Assembly: GCF_003605385.1 (NCBI RefSeq) | Contig: NZ_QYTV02000005.1 | Span: forward strand, 135,684 to 199,683 | Reading direction: 5' to 3' | Origin: Siminovitchia acidinfaciens | Lineage (GTDB): Bacteria; Bacillota; Bacilli; Bacillales; Bacillaceae_C | Length of the DNA: 64,000 bases | Part shown: positions 7,885 to 16,623 of the stretch, piece by piece | Position numbering within the stretch: position 1 is the first letter of the stretch | Layout: each line of letters starts with the position of its first letter | Program-made: the position numbers and the translations under genes | Notes under the pieces: model-generated | Told to the model about the DNA's origin: nothing | What the model saw: only the letters and a program-made list of their open reading frames with translations | Databases searched by the model: none

Positions 7885-8131
7885 TAAAATTGAGTTAAAA
7901 AAGCGATGATCGGGATCAGTAGATAAGCAAATGATGAAAGAGATTGGAGTCCAGAGGCTGGAAGACTCCATCATCCCCTATCTTATCGAACCTGCCCAAG
8001 TGAGCTGTCGGTAAAAACTGACCGTCCCCCTGCGTTACAGGGTTTTGAGATAGTTGCATCTTTTGCAGCTAATAAAGGTGGTACCGCGAAAGTTAACCCT
8101 TTCGTCCTTTGAGGATGAAAGGTTTTTTTGT
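7885..8131 (+). promoter_or_regulatory. T-box riboswitch (proline-type) upstream of proI
   Basis: The canonical T-box sequence AAGGTGGTACCGCG lies at 8075-8088. It is followed by a terminator whose stem pairs ACCCTTTCGTCC with AGGATGAAAGGT (about 8096-8123) and then a T7 run. The upstream part folds as a stem I with an AGTA element (7917-7920), apical AGAGG-type loop sequences and, on the 3' side, GAACCTGCC, in which CCT is the likely specifier codon. That reads as proline, fitting the downstream proline biosynthesis gene: uncharged tRNA-Pro would prevent termination. The specifier assignment is inferred. Confidence 0.9.
8096..8129 (+). terminator. Regulated terminator of the T-box
   Basis: The stem ACCCTTTCGTCC/AGGATGAAAGGT has a TTTG loop and is followed by TTTTTTTG. 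It competes with the antiterminator formed around the T-box sequence. Confidence 0.85.
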
Positions 8132-8137
8132 TTTTAA

Positions 8138-8213
8138 GGCTGCTAAACAATACTGTTGATTTCCGCTACCAACGATCTTGCTAAAAACAACAATAAAGTT
8201 TAACAGAGCCTTG
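8138..8213 (+). repeat. Small MITE-like repeat with terminal inverted repeats
   Basis: The left end TTAAGGCTGCTAAAC and right end GTTTAACAGAGCCTTG...TTAA are near-inverted copies. Between them is TGTTGATTTCCGCT, a motif also found in degenerate form near 18.2, 28.9 and 60.0 kb. No coding potential. It separates the T-box from the proI ribosome site. Confidence 0.45.
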
Positions 8214-8236
8214 TCTTAATAATGGAGGGAAAAAAC

Positions 8237-9064
8237 ATGAAGATTTCATTCATCGGGGCCGGATCCATGGCAGAGGCTATCATTGCCGGTTTAATTGAAA
8301 AAAATATTTGTCAGGGAGAAGACATTTTAGTCACCAACCGTGAAGACCGAACAAAATTGGAACAACTTGAACACCGTTACGAAATCCAATCTACGTATGA
8401 CATGGATGAACTAATTAGAGATGCTGACATGGTCATTTTTGCAGTAAAGCCGAAAGATGCAGATGCCGCCCTTCAAAAAATCCAGCCATATATCCAACCC
8501 AGCACATTTTTCATATCAGTCATGGCTGGCATATCCATCTCATTTATGGAGGATAAATTGAAAGTATCATGCGCCGTCGCAAGAGCCATGCCAAACACAT
8601 CTGCCAGCGTAGGCAAATCAGCCACGGCTATTTCATTCAATCATCATGTATCCGAAAATCAAAAACAGTTGGCGGAAACAGTGTTCTCATCTATCGGAAT
8701 GACAGCCGTTGTCGAAGAAAACAAGCTCGACGCCATCACTGCCCTTTCCGGAAGCGGCCCGGCTTACATCTACTATGTTGTTGAGGCGATGGAGCAGTCC
8801 GCCGAAGAAATCGGCCTTGACGCAGGCATGGCAAAACAGCTTATTCTTCAGACGCTGGCAGGTGCTGCGGAAATGCTGAGCTCATCGGACCGCGAGGCCT
8901 CCGAGCTACGGAAGGCTGTGACAAGTCCGGGGGGTACAACGGAAGCAGGCATCAAGGTGCTTCAAAACAATAATGTCGAAGAAGCATTCATCAAATGTAT
9001 CAAGGCTGCAGCAGAACAATCGAAGCGTTTGGGCCAAGTCCACGAATCGAAGCATCTGGTCTAA
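8237..9064 (+). CDS. proI: Pyrroline-5-carboxylate reductase
   Basis: A 275-residue P5C reductase, catalysing the last step of proline synthesis (P5C + NAD(P)H to L-proline) in the cytosol. The N-terminal Rossmann motif is FIGAGSMAEAI (about 4-14). The C-terminal signature ALSGSGPAYIYYVVEAM is followed by the conserved LRKAVTSPGGTTEAG. ATG at 8237 follows GGAGGG; the ATG at 8222 lies within that ribosome site. Transcription is governed by the T-box leader just upstream, so expression should rise on proline starvation. Syntenic with B. subtilis proI (yqjO). Confidence 0.95.
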   Translation: MKISFIGAGSMAEAIIAGLIEKNICQGEDILVTNREDRTKLEQLEHRYEIQSTYDMDELIRDADMVIFAVKPKDADAALQKIQPYIQPSTFFISVMAGISISFMEDKLKVSCAVARAMPNTSASVGKSATAISFNHHVSENQKQLAETVFSSIGMTAVVEENKLDAITALSGSGPAYIYYVVEAMEQSAEEIGLDAGMAKQLILQTLAGAAEMLSSSDREASELRKAVTSPGGTTEAGIKVLQNNNVEEAFIKCIKAAAEQSKRLGQVHESKHLV

Positions 9065-9143
9065 GAGCTGAAAGCTGGGGTCTTTCCGCTCCCTCTTGTT
9101 ATAATAATGGGTGACAAGATGACGAAAGGGGATTTTTTACCGA

Positions 9144-10160
9144 ATGGCTGTAAAATTGTTCGAACCGTATGAGATAAACAATGTAACATTAAAAAACCGT
9201 ATTGTCATGTCGCCTATGTGCATGTACTCCTGCCATAATGAAGACGGCATGGTCAATGATTGGCATTACACCCATTATACGAGCCGTGCTGTGGGGCAAG
9301 TCGGCCTGATTATCGTCGAGGCCACTGCGGTCACTCCTCAAGGCAGGATCAGTCCGCAGGATTTGGGAATTTGGAGTGATGATCATGTAGAGGGATTGGC
9401 AAAGCTAGTCGGCATGATCAAAGACCATGGAGCTAAGGCAGGAATCCAAATCGCCCACGCCGGCAGGAAGGCTGAGCTCGAAGGTGAAATCTTGGCTCCT
9501 TCCGCCATCCCTTTCAATGAAAAAATGAAGACACCGAAAGAAATGAGTATTTCTGACATAACGGAAACGGTCAAAGCTTTTGGAAAAGCTGCCAAACGTG
9601 CCAAGCAGGCAGGATTTGACATTATAGAAGTGCACGGTGCACATGGCTATCTGATCAATGAATTCCTCTCCCCTCTCACAAACCATCGAACCGATGAATA
9701 CGGAGGGTCGATGGAAAACCGTTATCGCTTCTTAAAAGAAGTCATCGCCGAGGTGAAAGCTGTTTGGGACGGCCCGCTTTTCGTCAGGGTTTCAGCCAAT
9801 GACTATCTTGATGAAGGCTTGGATCCATCCCATTATGTGACGATGGCCAAATGGATGAAAGAAGAAGGTGTTCATTTGATCGATGTCAGCTCTGGAGCTG
9901 TTGCTCCGGCGAAGATTTCGACCTACCCGGGATATCAGGTGCCTTTTTCCGAAAAAATTAAACGGGAGGCGGCAATCGCGACCGGGTCTGTCGGATTGAT
10001 CACCACGGGAATTCAAGCGGAAGAAATTTTGCAAAATAACCGTGCCGACCTAATTTTTGTGGCACGCGCCCTTTTAAGGGACCCATACTGGGCAAGGACT
10101 GCCGCTGAAGAACTGGGTTATGAAATCGAGCCTCCGATTCAGTATAAGCGTGGGTGGTAG
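9144..10160 (+). CDS. namA: NADPH dehydrogenase NamA (old yellow enzyme, YqjM)
   Basis: A 338-residue FMN-dependent ene-reductase of the old yellow enzyme family. It begins [20 protein letters not shown] and has the YqjM-type active-site cysteine in MSPMCMYSC (about residue 26). It also has the substrate-binding HAGRKAE, the catalytic [19 protein letters not shown] block and a C-terminal LLRDPYWA. It reduces activated C=C bonds of enals, enones and nitro compounds with NADPH and is induced by electrophiles in B. subtilis. 80 bp after proI on the same strand; no terminator is visible between them. Confidence 0.95.
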   Translation: MAVKLFEPYEINNVTLKNRIVMSPMCMYSCHNEDGMVNDWHYTHYTSRAVGQVGLIIVEATAVTPQGRISPQDLGIWSDDHVEGLAKLVGMIKDHGAKAGIQIAHAGRKAELEGEILAPSAIPFNEKMKTPKEMSISDITETVKAFGKAAKRAKQAGFDIIEVHGAHGYLINEFLSPLTNHRTDEYGGSMENRYRFLKEVIAEVKAVWDGPLFVRVSANDYLDEGLDPSHYVTMAKWMKEEGVHLIDVSSGAVAPAKISTYPGYQVPFSEKIKREAAIATGSVGLITTGIQAEEILQNNRADLIFVARALLRDPYWARTAAEELGYEIEPPIQYKRGW

Positions 10161-10472
10161 AAGGAAAGGCGTAAGTGCTCCTTTAGCGACGTATAGACTG
10201 GAGCACTTTCGACGAGATAAAGGAAACACGGCGACGTAGGCAGGCTCAGGACGCGACATCCTGTCGCTTCGCTTGCACTAGGACTTCCTGTACGTCGGAG
10301 CCGATGTTGACTTATCGTAGGAAAGCCGCTAACTTGAAAGCCTCGTGTGATCATTCCTTGATTATGCATCATGGCTTTGCGACGAGGTGAGCTTCACTTC
10401 CCCGAATAGGCTGCGCCGCAGGAGTACCAGGAGGTGCGAAGTCTGTTAGTCGCTGAGCGCTGAAGCTGGACA
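10161..10472 (+). repeat. Dispersed structured repeat (copy 4, long form)
   Basis: The 5' arm AAGTGCTCC...AGCGAC pairs with GTCGCT...GAGCGCT before the tail GAAGCTGGAC. The interior carries two extra blocks seen in other copies: CGACATCCTGTCGCTTCGCTTGCACTAGGACTTCCTGT and GGCTTTGCGACGAGG (described here by position about 10236-10292 and 10373-10387). It follows the namA stop directly. Confidence 0.75.
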
Positions 10473-10474
10473 AC

Positions 10475-10512
10475 AGGAAACGCGTAAGCGCTCCTTTAGC
10501 GACGTACAGAAT
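10475..10512 (+). repeat. Partial 5' arm of a further dispersed repeat
   Basis: GGAAACGCGTAAGCGCTCC...TTTAGCGACGTACAGA repeats the start of the copy that ends just before it, then breaks off at the rnz terminator. It is a truncated tandem copy. Confidence 0.6.
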
Positions 10513-10518
10513 GAAAAC

Positions 10519-10550
10519 AGCCATACCTTCATCCTAGCTAAGGTATGGCT
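10519..10550 (-). terminator. Terminator of rnz, overlapping its stop codon
   Basis: AGCCATACCTT and AAGGTATGGCT form a perfect 11-bp stem followed by GTTTTC on the minus strand. The rnz stop codon (10538-10540) sits at the loop-stem junction. Confidence 0.75.
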
Positions 10551-11455
10551 ATATTAGTGAAATCAGAAACTACTTTTGTATTCGGAAAAATAGACTGTGC
10601 TTCCTTTTCGAGTTGATCCCAATCCTCTTTTCCATATCTGGAGCTAATATGGGTCAGGCACAGCAAACGGGCGTTTGCATCCCGGGCAATGGCTGCGGCT
10701 TGAAGTGTGGTGGAGTGAAAGTATTCATTTGCCATTTCTGCGTTGTCGCCGGAAAAAGTGGCTTCATGGACTAACAGATCCGCATTTACTGAAAGCTTAA
10801 CGGCATTTTGACAAGGTCGTGTGTCGCCTAATATGGCGAGAACACGGCCTTTTTGAGACGGTCCTACATAATCGCTTCCATGGATTGTTCTCCCATCCTC
10901 AAGCGTAACAGCCTCACCTGCTTTTAGCCGTTTGTATATAGGGCCCGGAGGGATTCCCTCTTCCCGGAGCTTATTTGCATCAAGTGCCCCCTGTTTGTCC
11001 TTTTCAGTAATCCGAAAACCATAGCTTGGAAGGGCATGATCCAAAAGTAAAGCTTCAACCGTAAACTGGGAATCTTCGAATATTGGACCATCATCAAATT
11101 CCATGATTGTAAGAGGATATCTCAAATGAGTCCCGCTTATTTTTAGCGACACCTCGAGAAATTGTCGAATCCCCTTCGGTCCATAAACAGTCAGCTCCGA
11201 TGTGCCGCCTTGAAAGGAGCGGCTCCCCAATAATCCCGGCAAACCGAAAATGTGGTCTCCGTGGAGATGGGTAATGAATATTTTTTCGATTTTTCTCGGT
11301 TTTAATGACGTATGGAGAATTTGATGCTGCGTTGCTTCTCCACAGTCGAATAACCAAACAGCATTTCTCTCTTCCAAAAGCATTAAAGCCAATGCAGATA
11401 CGTTACGCAGCTTTGCAGGAACTCCTGCGCCGGTACCCAAAAACAAAAGGTTCAT
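10538..11455 (-). CDS. rnz: Ribonuclease Z
   Basis: A 305-residue tRNA 3'-processing endonuclease of the MBL fold that removes 3' trailers from tRNA precursors lacking an encoded CCA. Visible hallmarks: [11 protein letters not shown] at the start, the metal-binding [13 protein letters not shown] (about 61-73), the flexible-arm region around residues 150-185 and the late VHEATF and LTHISSRY motifs. Length matches the family (about 307). Its last codons lie inside its own terminator hairpin. Divergently transcribed from the YueI-like gene. Confidence 0.95.
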   Translation of the reverse strand: MNLLFLGTGAGVPAKLRNVSALALMLLEERNAVWLFDCGEATQHQILHTSLKPRKIEKIFITHLHGDHIFGLPGLLGSRSFQGGTSELTVYGPKGIRQFLEVSLKISGTHLRYPLTIMEFDDGPIFEDSQFTVEALLLDHALPSYGFRITEKDKQGALDANKLREEGIPPGPIYKRLKAGEAVTLEDGRTIHGSDYVGPSQKGRVLAILGDTRPCQNAVKLSVNADLLVHEATFSGDNAEMANEYFHSTTLQAAAIARDANARLLCLTHISSRYGKEDWDQLEKEAQSIFPNTKVVSDFTNIAIP

Positions 11456-11564
11456 CGGCTCACCCGCTTTCTATCTTTTCATTTACTTGCAAGGGGCTGC
11501 AAAGGCCCCTATGGCATTCACCCGGACTATTGCCGACGAATATATTATCCCGGAGGTGTTGCAG

Positions 11565-12020
11565 TTGAAACGCGCCAATCTTGAAGATTACCTGGAAAAA
11601 GGAATGTATGGCCCGAAACAGACAAAGATTGAAGAACGCAAAAAATTTCTCGGTACAATTAGGGAAAGGATTATCGTCGCGCTCACAAAGAGCCAGGTAA
11701 TGGAGCCGGGTCTTTATCCAGAAGTTGAGAAACTGATGAACGAACATCCGAAATCCGTTCTCTTATTAAATGGCGAACTGGGCTACTCCTACTTGTCTGA
11801 TTATATAAAAAAAGCACGCCAAAAGAAAATTCCCTTTTCTATCGTCAGGGATAAAGACCACTACACAGATATCGGGCTTGTTCTCACTTATCATCACGCC
11901 ATAGATAAAAAAAACATTTATATTAATAAGGAACCTCAAAAATTTACAGCGATACCAAAGAAAAAAAAGAAAAAAAGGGCTCCCTTTTCTTTATTTAAAC
12001 GCATATTCAAAAGAAAATAA
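11565..12020 (+). CDS. YueI family protein (DUF1694)
   Basis: A 151-residue soluble protein. Recognisable family blocks are LEDYLEKGMYGPKQTKIEERKKFLGT (shortened here to its start), RERIIVALTKSQV, and VLLLNGELGYSYLSDYIKKA. The C-terminus is strongly basic (KKKKKKRAPFSLFKRIFKRK), longer than in B. subtilis YueI as I recall it. Function unknown. The TTG start at 11565 follows GGAGGTG with six bases spacing; the frame upstream lacks a ribosome site. It ends at the base before the convergent dinB stop. Confidence 0.75.
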   Translation: MKRANLEDYLEKGMYGPKQTKIEERKKFLGTIRERIIVALTKSQVMEPGLYPEVEKLMNEHPKSVLLLNGELGYSYLSDYIKKARQKKIPFSIVRDKDHYTDIGLVLTYHHAIDKKNIYINKEPQKFTAIPKKKKKKRAPFSLFKRIFKRK

Positions 12021-13235
12021 TCATGATTCCTTTTTATTTTCCGGATGGGACGCTTCAGCTCCAGTCTGCAGAATCGAAGGGCCGTATTTCTTCTTCATCT
12101 TTTTGATGGCGTCATACAGCGGCTCTTTTTTTGTTTCTTTTTCATAAGTGAATAGGCTCAGCTGCTCAAAAGCGTGATCTGCCTTTAGCAGATCCTGTCC
12201 GGTTATCCCCAAAAGCCTTACTGGATGTCCATTCCAGTTTTTTACAAAAAGAGATTTTGCAGCAATGAAAATATCACTGGCCTCGACGATTGGATTATCA
12301 AGCATTCGGCTTCTGGTAATCGTTTCATAATCTTTATATTTGATCATCACAGAAACATTTTTCGTTACATACTGTTTCCTTTTCAGCCTTGCTGTCACAT
12401 TGGCTGAGAGCTTTTCCAATACGGATAGAAGTTCGGCTTGATTGGAAATATCCCTGGGCAAAGTAATCGAACTGCCAATGCTTTTATTCACAGCGGCGGC
12501 TTCCGGATCGACTTTCCGGGGGTCGATTCCATTTGCCCGTTCTTTCAGTTTGATTCCGCGGATGCCAATTGCTGTTTGAAGCTGCAAATCATTTGCATGT
12601 GCAAGATCTTTAATCGTTTTTACATGAATGGCTTCCAGCTTTTCCGCTGTTTTTTCACCAATACCATGCATTTCAATGGCAGGCAAAGGCCATAAAACAG
12701 CCGGGATATCCCTTTTTCTCAGTATCGTGATCCCAAGCGGCTTTTTCATGTCAGAAGCCATTTTTGCCAAAAATTTATTTGGAGCAATTCCGATACTGCA
12801 TGGCAGATCAAGGGTGTTCAATAAATCCCGCTGAATCATTTCGGCTATTTGAACGGGGTTTCCAAGTTCCTGGCAATCCGTAATATCAACATATCCCTCG
12901 TCAATAGATACGGGCTCAACAAGTTTGCTGTACTTTCGCAAAAGGTCGAAAATAGCTCTTGAAATAAGTCGATAACGCTCGTGATCAGGTTGTTTTACGA
13001 TGAGCTTCGGACAAAGCTTTTTCGCCTCCCAGAGCTGCATCGTCGTTTTAACTCCGTATTCCCGCGCTTCGTAGCTGCATGTGACGATGATACCTTTTCG
13101 TTGTTTGGCATCACCGGCAATCGCTAAAGGCTTCCCTTTTAAAGAAGGGTCATGCGCTATTTCCACCGATGCAAAAAAGCTGTTCATATCCACATGAAGA
13201 ATTACCCGTCCGCTTTTCGGATAAAATTTCTTCAT
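12021..13235 (-). CDS. dinB: DNA polymerase IV (DinB, PolY1)
   Basis: A 404-residue Y-family translesion polymerase and the second one in this window. Motifs: ILHVDMNSFFASVE with the first catalytic aspartate (about 16), the PVSIDEGYVDIT block with the second acidic pair (about 107), the helix-hairpin-helix region MHGIGEKTAEKLEAI, and a C-terminal QLSLF beta-clamp-binding motif (about 368). It extends mismatched or lesion-containing primers. It begins 14 bp after the M20 peptidase stop and is probably co-transcribed with it. The tail end touches the convergent YueI-like gene. Confidence 0.94.
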   Translation of the reverse strand: MKKFYPKSGRVILHVDMNSFFASVEIAHDPSLKGKPLAIAGDAKQRKGIIVTCSYEAREYGVKTTMQLWEAKKLCPKLIVKQPDHERYRLISRAIFDLLRKYSKLVEPVSIDEGYVDITDCQELGNPVQIAEMIQRDLLNTLDLPCSIGIAPNKFLAKMASDMKKPLGITILRKRDIPAVLWPLPAIEMHGIGEKTAEKLEAIHVKTIKDLAHANDLQLQTAIGIRGIKLKERANGIDPRKVDPEAAAVNKSIGSSITLPRDISNQAELLSVLEKLSANVTARLKRKQYVTKNVSVMIKYKDYETITRSRMLDNPIVEASDIFIAAKSLFVKNWNGHPVRLLGITGQDLLKADHAFEQLSLFTYEKETKKEPLYDAIKKMKKKYGPSILQTGAEASHPENKKES

Positions 13236-13249
13236 CTTTTCATCAATCC

Positions 13250-14371
13250 TTAATTGGCTGCCGTTTCTTCAATAAGTGCGACAACCATTTCAGTCAATTT
13301 GTTCAGTTCCTCGATTGGCATCCGCTCGTTCGTTGTATGGATTTCTTCATATCCGACACCCAAATTGACGGTAGGAATTCCGAACCCTGCAATGATATTT
13401 GCATCACTGCCACCGCCGCTTGCCAACAAACGAGGCTCTCGCCCCACCTTTTGAGCCGCTTTTTTGGCGATTTCTACAACATGGTCTCCATCAGAAAATT
13501 TAAAGCCAGGGTACATGACTTCTATTTCGACATCAGCGCTGCCCCCCATATCTTTTGCAGTTGTCTCAAAAGCCGCCTTCATTTTTTCAGTTTGGGAGAT
13601 CATTTTTTCCACCACAAGTGAACGTGCCTCCGCCAATATATCAACACGGTCGGCAACGATATTCGTTGCTTTTCCACCTTCAAACCTGCCTATATTTGCT
13701 GTTGTTTCCTCGTCGATCCGGCCTAGCGGCATTTTGGCGATTGATTTGGCGGCAATGGTGATGGCTGATACCCCTTTTTCCGGAGCGACGCCTGCATGAG
13801 CCGTTTTTCCATGGATGACCGCTTTTACTTTTGCCTGGGTGGGAGCTGCCACAATGATATCTCCTACTGGCCCGTCACTGTCCAAAGCAAAGCCATATTC
13901 GGCTTTTACGAGTTTTGAATCAAGGGCTTTGGCGCCGACTAAACCGGATTCTTCCCCAACAGTAATAATGAATTGGATATCCCCATGCCGAATGTCATTT
14001 TCCTTCAAAGTCCTCACGGCTTCCAGCATGACAGCAAGCCCGGCTTTATCATCCGCACCCAAAATCGTCGTCCCGTCCGTTACTACATATCCATCTTTAA
14101 TTGACGGGTTCACTCCGTTGCCTGGAACGACCGTATCCATATGGGAGGTAAAATAGATAGTCGCTACATTGTCCTTTGTTCCTTTTAGGGTACAGATTAA
14201 ATTCCCGGCTCCATGGCCCGTCTGCTCCATCGTATCATCTTCGTACACTTCGACGCCGAGCCCTTCAAATTTTTCCTTCAGTAGTTTGGCAATATCCGCC
14301 TCGTTTTTTGTTTCCGAGTCTGTCTTCACCAATTCAAGAAATTCATCGAGCAATCGCTTTTCATTGATCAT
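13250..14371 (-). CDS. yqjE: M20 family metallopeptidase (PepT-like, YqjE)
   Basis: A 373-residue zinc peptidase of the M20 family, tripeptidase-like. Metal ligands are seen in TSHMDTVVPG (about 77), GADDKAGLA (about 107) and the catalytic glutamates of TVGEESGLVGA (about 140-142). A later GGGSDANI and the final histidine in EEIHTTNERM complete the site. It probably trims small peptides in the cytosol; exact specificity is unknown. ATG at 14371 follows AGGAGGAG. It lies 18 bp downstream of the acyl-CoA carboxylase gene, the same neighbour relationship as yqjD-yqjE in B. subtilis. Confidence 0.88.
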   Translation of the reverse strand: MINEKRLLDEFLELVKTDSETKNEADIAKLLKEKFEGLGVEVYEDDTMEQTGHGAGNLICTLKGTKDNVATIYFTSHMDTVVPGNGVNPSIKDGYVVTDGTTILGADDKAGLAVMLEAVRTLKENDIRHGDIQFIITVGEESGLVGAKALDSKLVKAEYGFALDSDGPVGDIIVAAPTQAKVKAVIHGKTAHAGVAPEKGVSAITIAAKSIAKMPLGRIDEETTANIGRFEGGKATNIVADRVDILAEARSLVVEKMISQTEKMKAAFETTAKDMGGSADVEIEVMYPGFKFSDGDHVVEIAKKAAQKVGREPRLLASGGGSDANIIAGFGIPTVNLGVGYEEIHTTNERMPIEELNKLTEMVVALIEETAAN

Positions 14372-14389
14372 GCTTTTTCTCCTCCTCAT

Positions 14390-15940
14390 CTAAAGTGGAA
14401 TATTTCCGTGCTTTTTCCGTGGTCTCTCTTCCTGCTTATTATGCAGCATTTCCAATGCTTGGATCAATTTAATCCTCGTTTCCCGCGGATCGATGACATC
14501 ATCCACCATACCTCGTGAAGCTGCAACATAGGGGTTCGCAAATTTTTCCCGGTATTCTTCTATTTTGTTGTTCCTCGTTTGATCTGGATTATCGCTTTGA
14601 GCAATTTCACGGGCAAATATGATATTCGCCGCTCCCTGCGGACCCATGACTGCTATCTCTGCATTCGGCCAAGCAAAAACCAAATCAGCACCAATTGATT
14701 TGCTGTTCAGCGCTACATAAGCCCCTCCGTATGCCTTTCTCAATATGACCGTTATTTTTGGTACAGTCGCTTCTGAATAAGCATAAAGGATTTTCGCCCC
14801 ATGTCTGATGATGCCCCCATGTTCCTGTTTGACACCCGGGAAAAAGCCTGTGACATCTTCAAACGTAATAAGAGGGATATTAAAAGAGTCGCAAAATCGA
14901 ATAAACCTTGCCGCTTTATCTGATGAGTCAATATCAAGTCCGCCAGCAAGAAATTTCGGTTGATTACACACAAGCCCGACCGCTTCTCCACGGATTCTGG
15001 CGAAGCCAACAACAATATTTTTTGCAAATTCCTGTTGCACTTCAAAAAATGAATTGTCATCGACCACCTGCTCAATGACTGTACGGACATCATAAGGCCT
15101 CACAGCGTCATATGGGATAGCATCTGCTAAATCGGGTCTTATTTCATCCCCCGCTATCCATTTTTCCCTAGTTGATTTTTCCTGATTGTTTTGCGGAAGA
15201 TAGGTAAGCAGCTTTCTGACCATTGCAAGGACTTCTTCTTCACTTTTCGCACGGAAATGTGCATTTCCGCTGATTGTATTATGTACTTTGGAACCGCCTA
15301 GGTCTTCCGATGAAATTTTTTCTCCTGTGACAGTCTCTATCACTTTCGGCCCTGTAATAAACATTTGGCTGGTCTTATCAACCATGAAAACAAAGTCGGT
15401 AATCGCGGGAGAGTAGACAGCTCCTCCGGCGCATGGTCCCATGATGACGGATATTTGAGGAATCACACCGGAATAAATCGCATTACGGTAAAAGACATGC
15501 CCATATCCATCAAGAGAAACCACGCCTTCTTGAATCCGCGCCCCTCCCGAATCATTCAGCCCAATAAACGGAGCACCATTTTTTGCTGCCAGATCCATTG
15601 CTTTTGCAACTTTTTCAGCATGCATTTCACCAAGGGCTCCCCCGAAAACAGTAAAGTCCTGTGAAAACAGATAAATGGGGCGGCCATTTATTTTTCCGTA
15701 ACCTGTCACCACACCATCACCAGGATACTTCATTTCCTCCAAGCCGAAATCCGTTGAACGATGTTCCGTAAAAGGGTTCAGCTCCACAAATGTGCCTTCA
15801 TCCAAAAGTAGTTCAATTCTTTCCCTCGCTGTCAATTTACCCTTTTCATGCTGCCTGGCAATCCGTTCATCCCCGCCGCCAAGTTCCGCTTTTCGGCGGC
15901 GATCATATAACTCATTAATCTTATCGTATATATCCGCCAC
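14390..15940 (-). CDS. pccB: Propionyl-CoA/acyl-CoA carboxylase beta subunit (YqjD)
   Basis: A 516-residue biotin-dependent carboxyltransferase. The N-terminal half holds acyl-CoA-binding segments (FVELNPFTEHRSTDFG, GDGVVTGYGKINGRP, GGARIQEGVVSLDGYG). The C-terminal half holds the carboxybiotin side (DVTGFFPGVKQEHGGIIRHG, AYGGAYVALNSKSIGAD). It should convert propionyl-CoA to methylmalonyl-CoA together with a biotin carboxylase/carrier, which is not encoded beside it; the accBC pair at 46-48 kb or another locus must serve. GTG start immediately follows the mce stop, with GGAGGAG eight bases upstream. Its position after the epimerase supports a propionate role. Confidence 0.9.
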   Translation of the reverse strand: MADIYDKINELYDRRRKAELGGGDERIARQHEKGKLTARERIELLLDEGTFVELNPFTEHRSTDFGLEEMKYPGDGVVTGYGKINGRPIYLFSQDFTVFGGALGEMHAEKVAKAMDLAAKNGAPFIGLNDSGGARIQEGVVSLDGYGHVFYRNAIYSGVIPQISVIMGPCAGGAVYSPAITDFVFMVDKTSQMFITGPKVIETVTGEKISSEDLGGSKVHNTISGNAHFRAKSEEEVLAMVRKLLTYLPQNNQEKSTREKWIAGDEIRPDLADAIPYDAVRPYDVRTVIEQVVDDNSFFEVQQEFAKNIVVGFARIRGEAVGLVCNQPKFLAGGLDIDSSDKAARFIRFCDSFNIPLITFEDVTGFFPGVKQEHGGIIRHGAKILYAYSEATVPKITVILRKAYGGAYVALNSKSIGADLVFAWPNAEIAVMGPQGAANIIFAREIAQSDNPDQTRNNKIEEYREKFANPYVAASRGMVDDVIDPRETRIKLIQALEMLHNKQEERPRKKHGNIPL

Positions 15941-16354
15941 TTACTTCTCCTCCATGCCTTCTTTTTCACATAGTTCGTATAGGACGCCATGACCGGATTT
16001 GGGATGCATAAAAGCAACAAGTGATTGGCCTGCGCCCATCTTTGGCACTTCATCTATCATGCGAACTCCTTTTTCTTTCAGTTCAGATATCCGCTCTTCT
16101 ATGGAATTTACCCCAAATGCAATATGATGGATGCCCTCTCCCCGCTTTTCTATAAATTTTGAAATCGGGCCTGTAATGTCAAGAGATTCAAGCAGTTCAA
16201 GCTTAACATTGTTTGCATCAAGAAAAGCAACGCGCACTTGCTGGGATTCCACATCTTCTATAGCCGTACAACGAAAACCGAGAATTTCCGTATAAAAAAC
16301 TAGTGCTTCATCAATCGATTTGACTGCAATACCGATGTGATCGACTTTTTTCAT
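15941..16354 (-). CDS. mce: Methylmalonyl-CoA epimerase
   Basis: A 137-residue vicinal-oxygen-chelate protein. It begins KKVDHIGIAVKSIDEAL with the first metal histidine, repeats the beta-alpha fold with GIHHIAFGVNSIEE, and ends with the metal glutamate in GVLYELCEK. It interconverts (S)- and (R)-methylmalonyl-CoA, linking the carboxylase encoded directly downstream to the mutase encoded upstream at 19-23 kb. ATG at 16354 follows GGAGGAGG. The frame stays open further upstream, but that part is antisense to prli42 and is not coding. Confidence 0.93.
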   Translation of the reverse strand: MKKVDHIGIAVKSIDEALVFYTEILGFRCTAIEDVESQQVRVAFLDANNVKLELLESLDITGPISKFIEKRGEGIHHIAFGVNSIEERISELKEKGVRMIDEVPKMGAGQSLVAFMHPKSGHGVLYELCEKEGMEEK

Positions 16355-16477
16355 GTCTTTGACCTCCTCCGTTCCAATGATGCCCTCTCTCCCCGCAGAA
16401 GAATTGTTTATGGGCTTGTCTCCATAAAATATTGGATATAAAATAGAAAGTAAAGCGAGAGACAAGGAGTGAAGAAA

Positions 16478-16573
16478 TTGTCCAACAAAAAAATGCAACG
16501 CCTGATCATATACTTAATGCTTTTTGCCATGATCGCCACCACAGTGATGGCAGGATTATCATTCATGCTATAA
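16478..16573 (+). CDS. prli42: Stressosome-anchoring miniprotein Prli42
   Basis: A 31-residue membrane miniprotein: a short basic start (SNKKMQRLIIYLML), then one hydrophobic helix ending AGLSFML. TTG start preceded by AAGGAG at eight bases. Length, the N-terminal NKK, the YLML block and the C-terminal GLSF ending match Prli42, which in Listeria tethers the stressosome to the membrane through RsbR and is conserved across Firmicutes. No stressosome (rsbRST) gene is in this window. It is transcribed against mce and is followed by a shared bidirectional terminator. Confidence 0.8.
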   Translation: MSNKKMQRLIIYLMLFAMIATTVMAGLSFML

Positions 16574-16623
16574 AGAAAAGCGAAAAGCGTCCATCCTGCC
16601 GTCACAATTAAATTTCCATATAG

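Noticed and set aside
7762-7974. 70-codon minus-strand open frame upstream of yqjP
   Set aside because: It overlaps the T-box promoter and stem I on the opposite strand and has no ribosome site.
15941-16498. Longer mce reading frame from 16498
   Set aside because: The upstream part is antisense to prli42; the ATG at 16354 has a perfect GGAGGAGG site and begins the family core.
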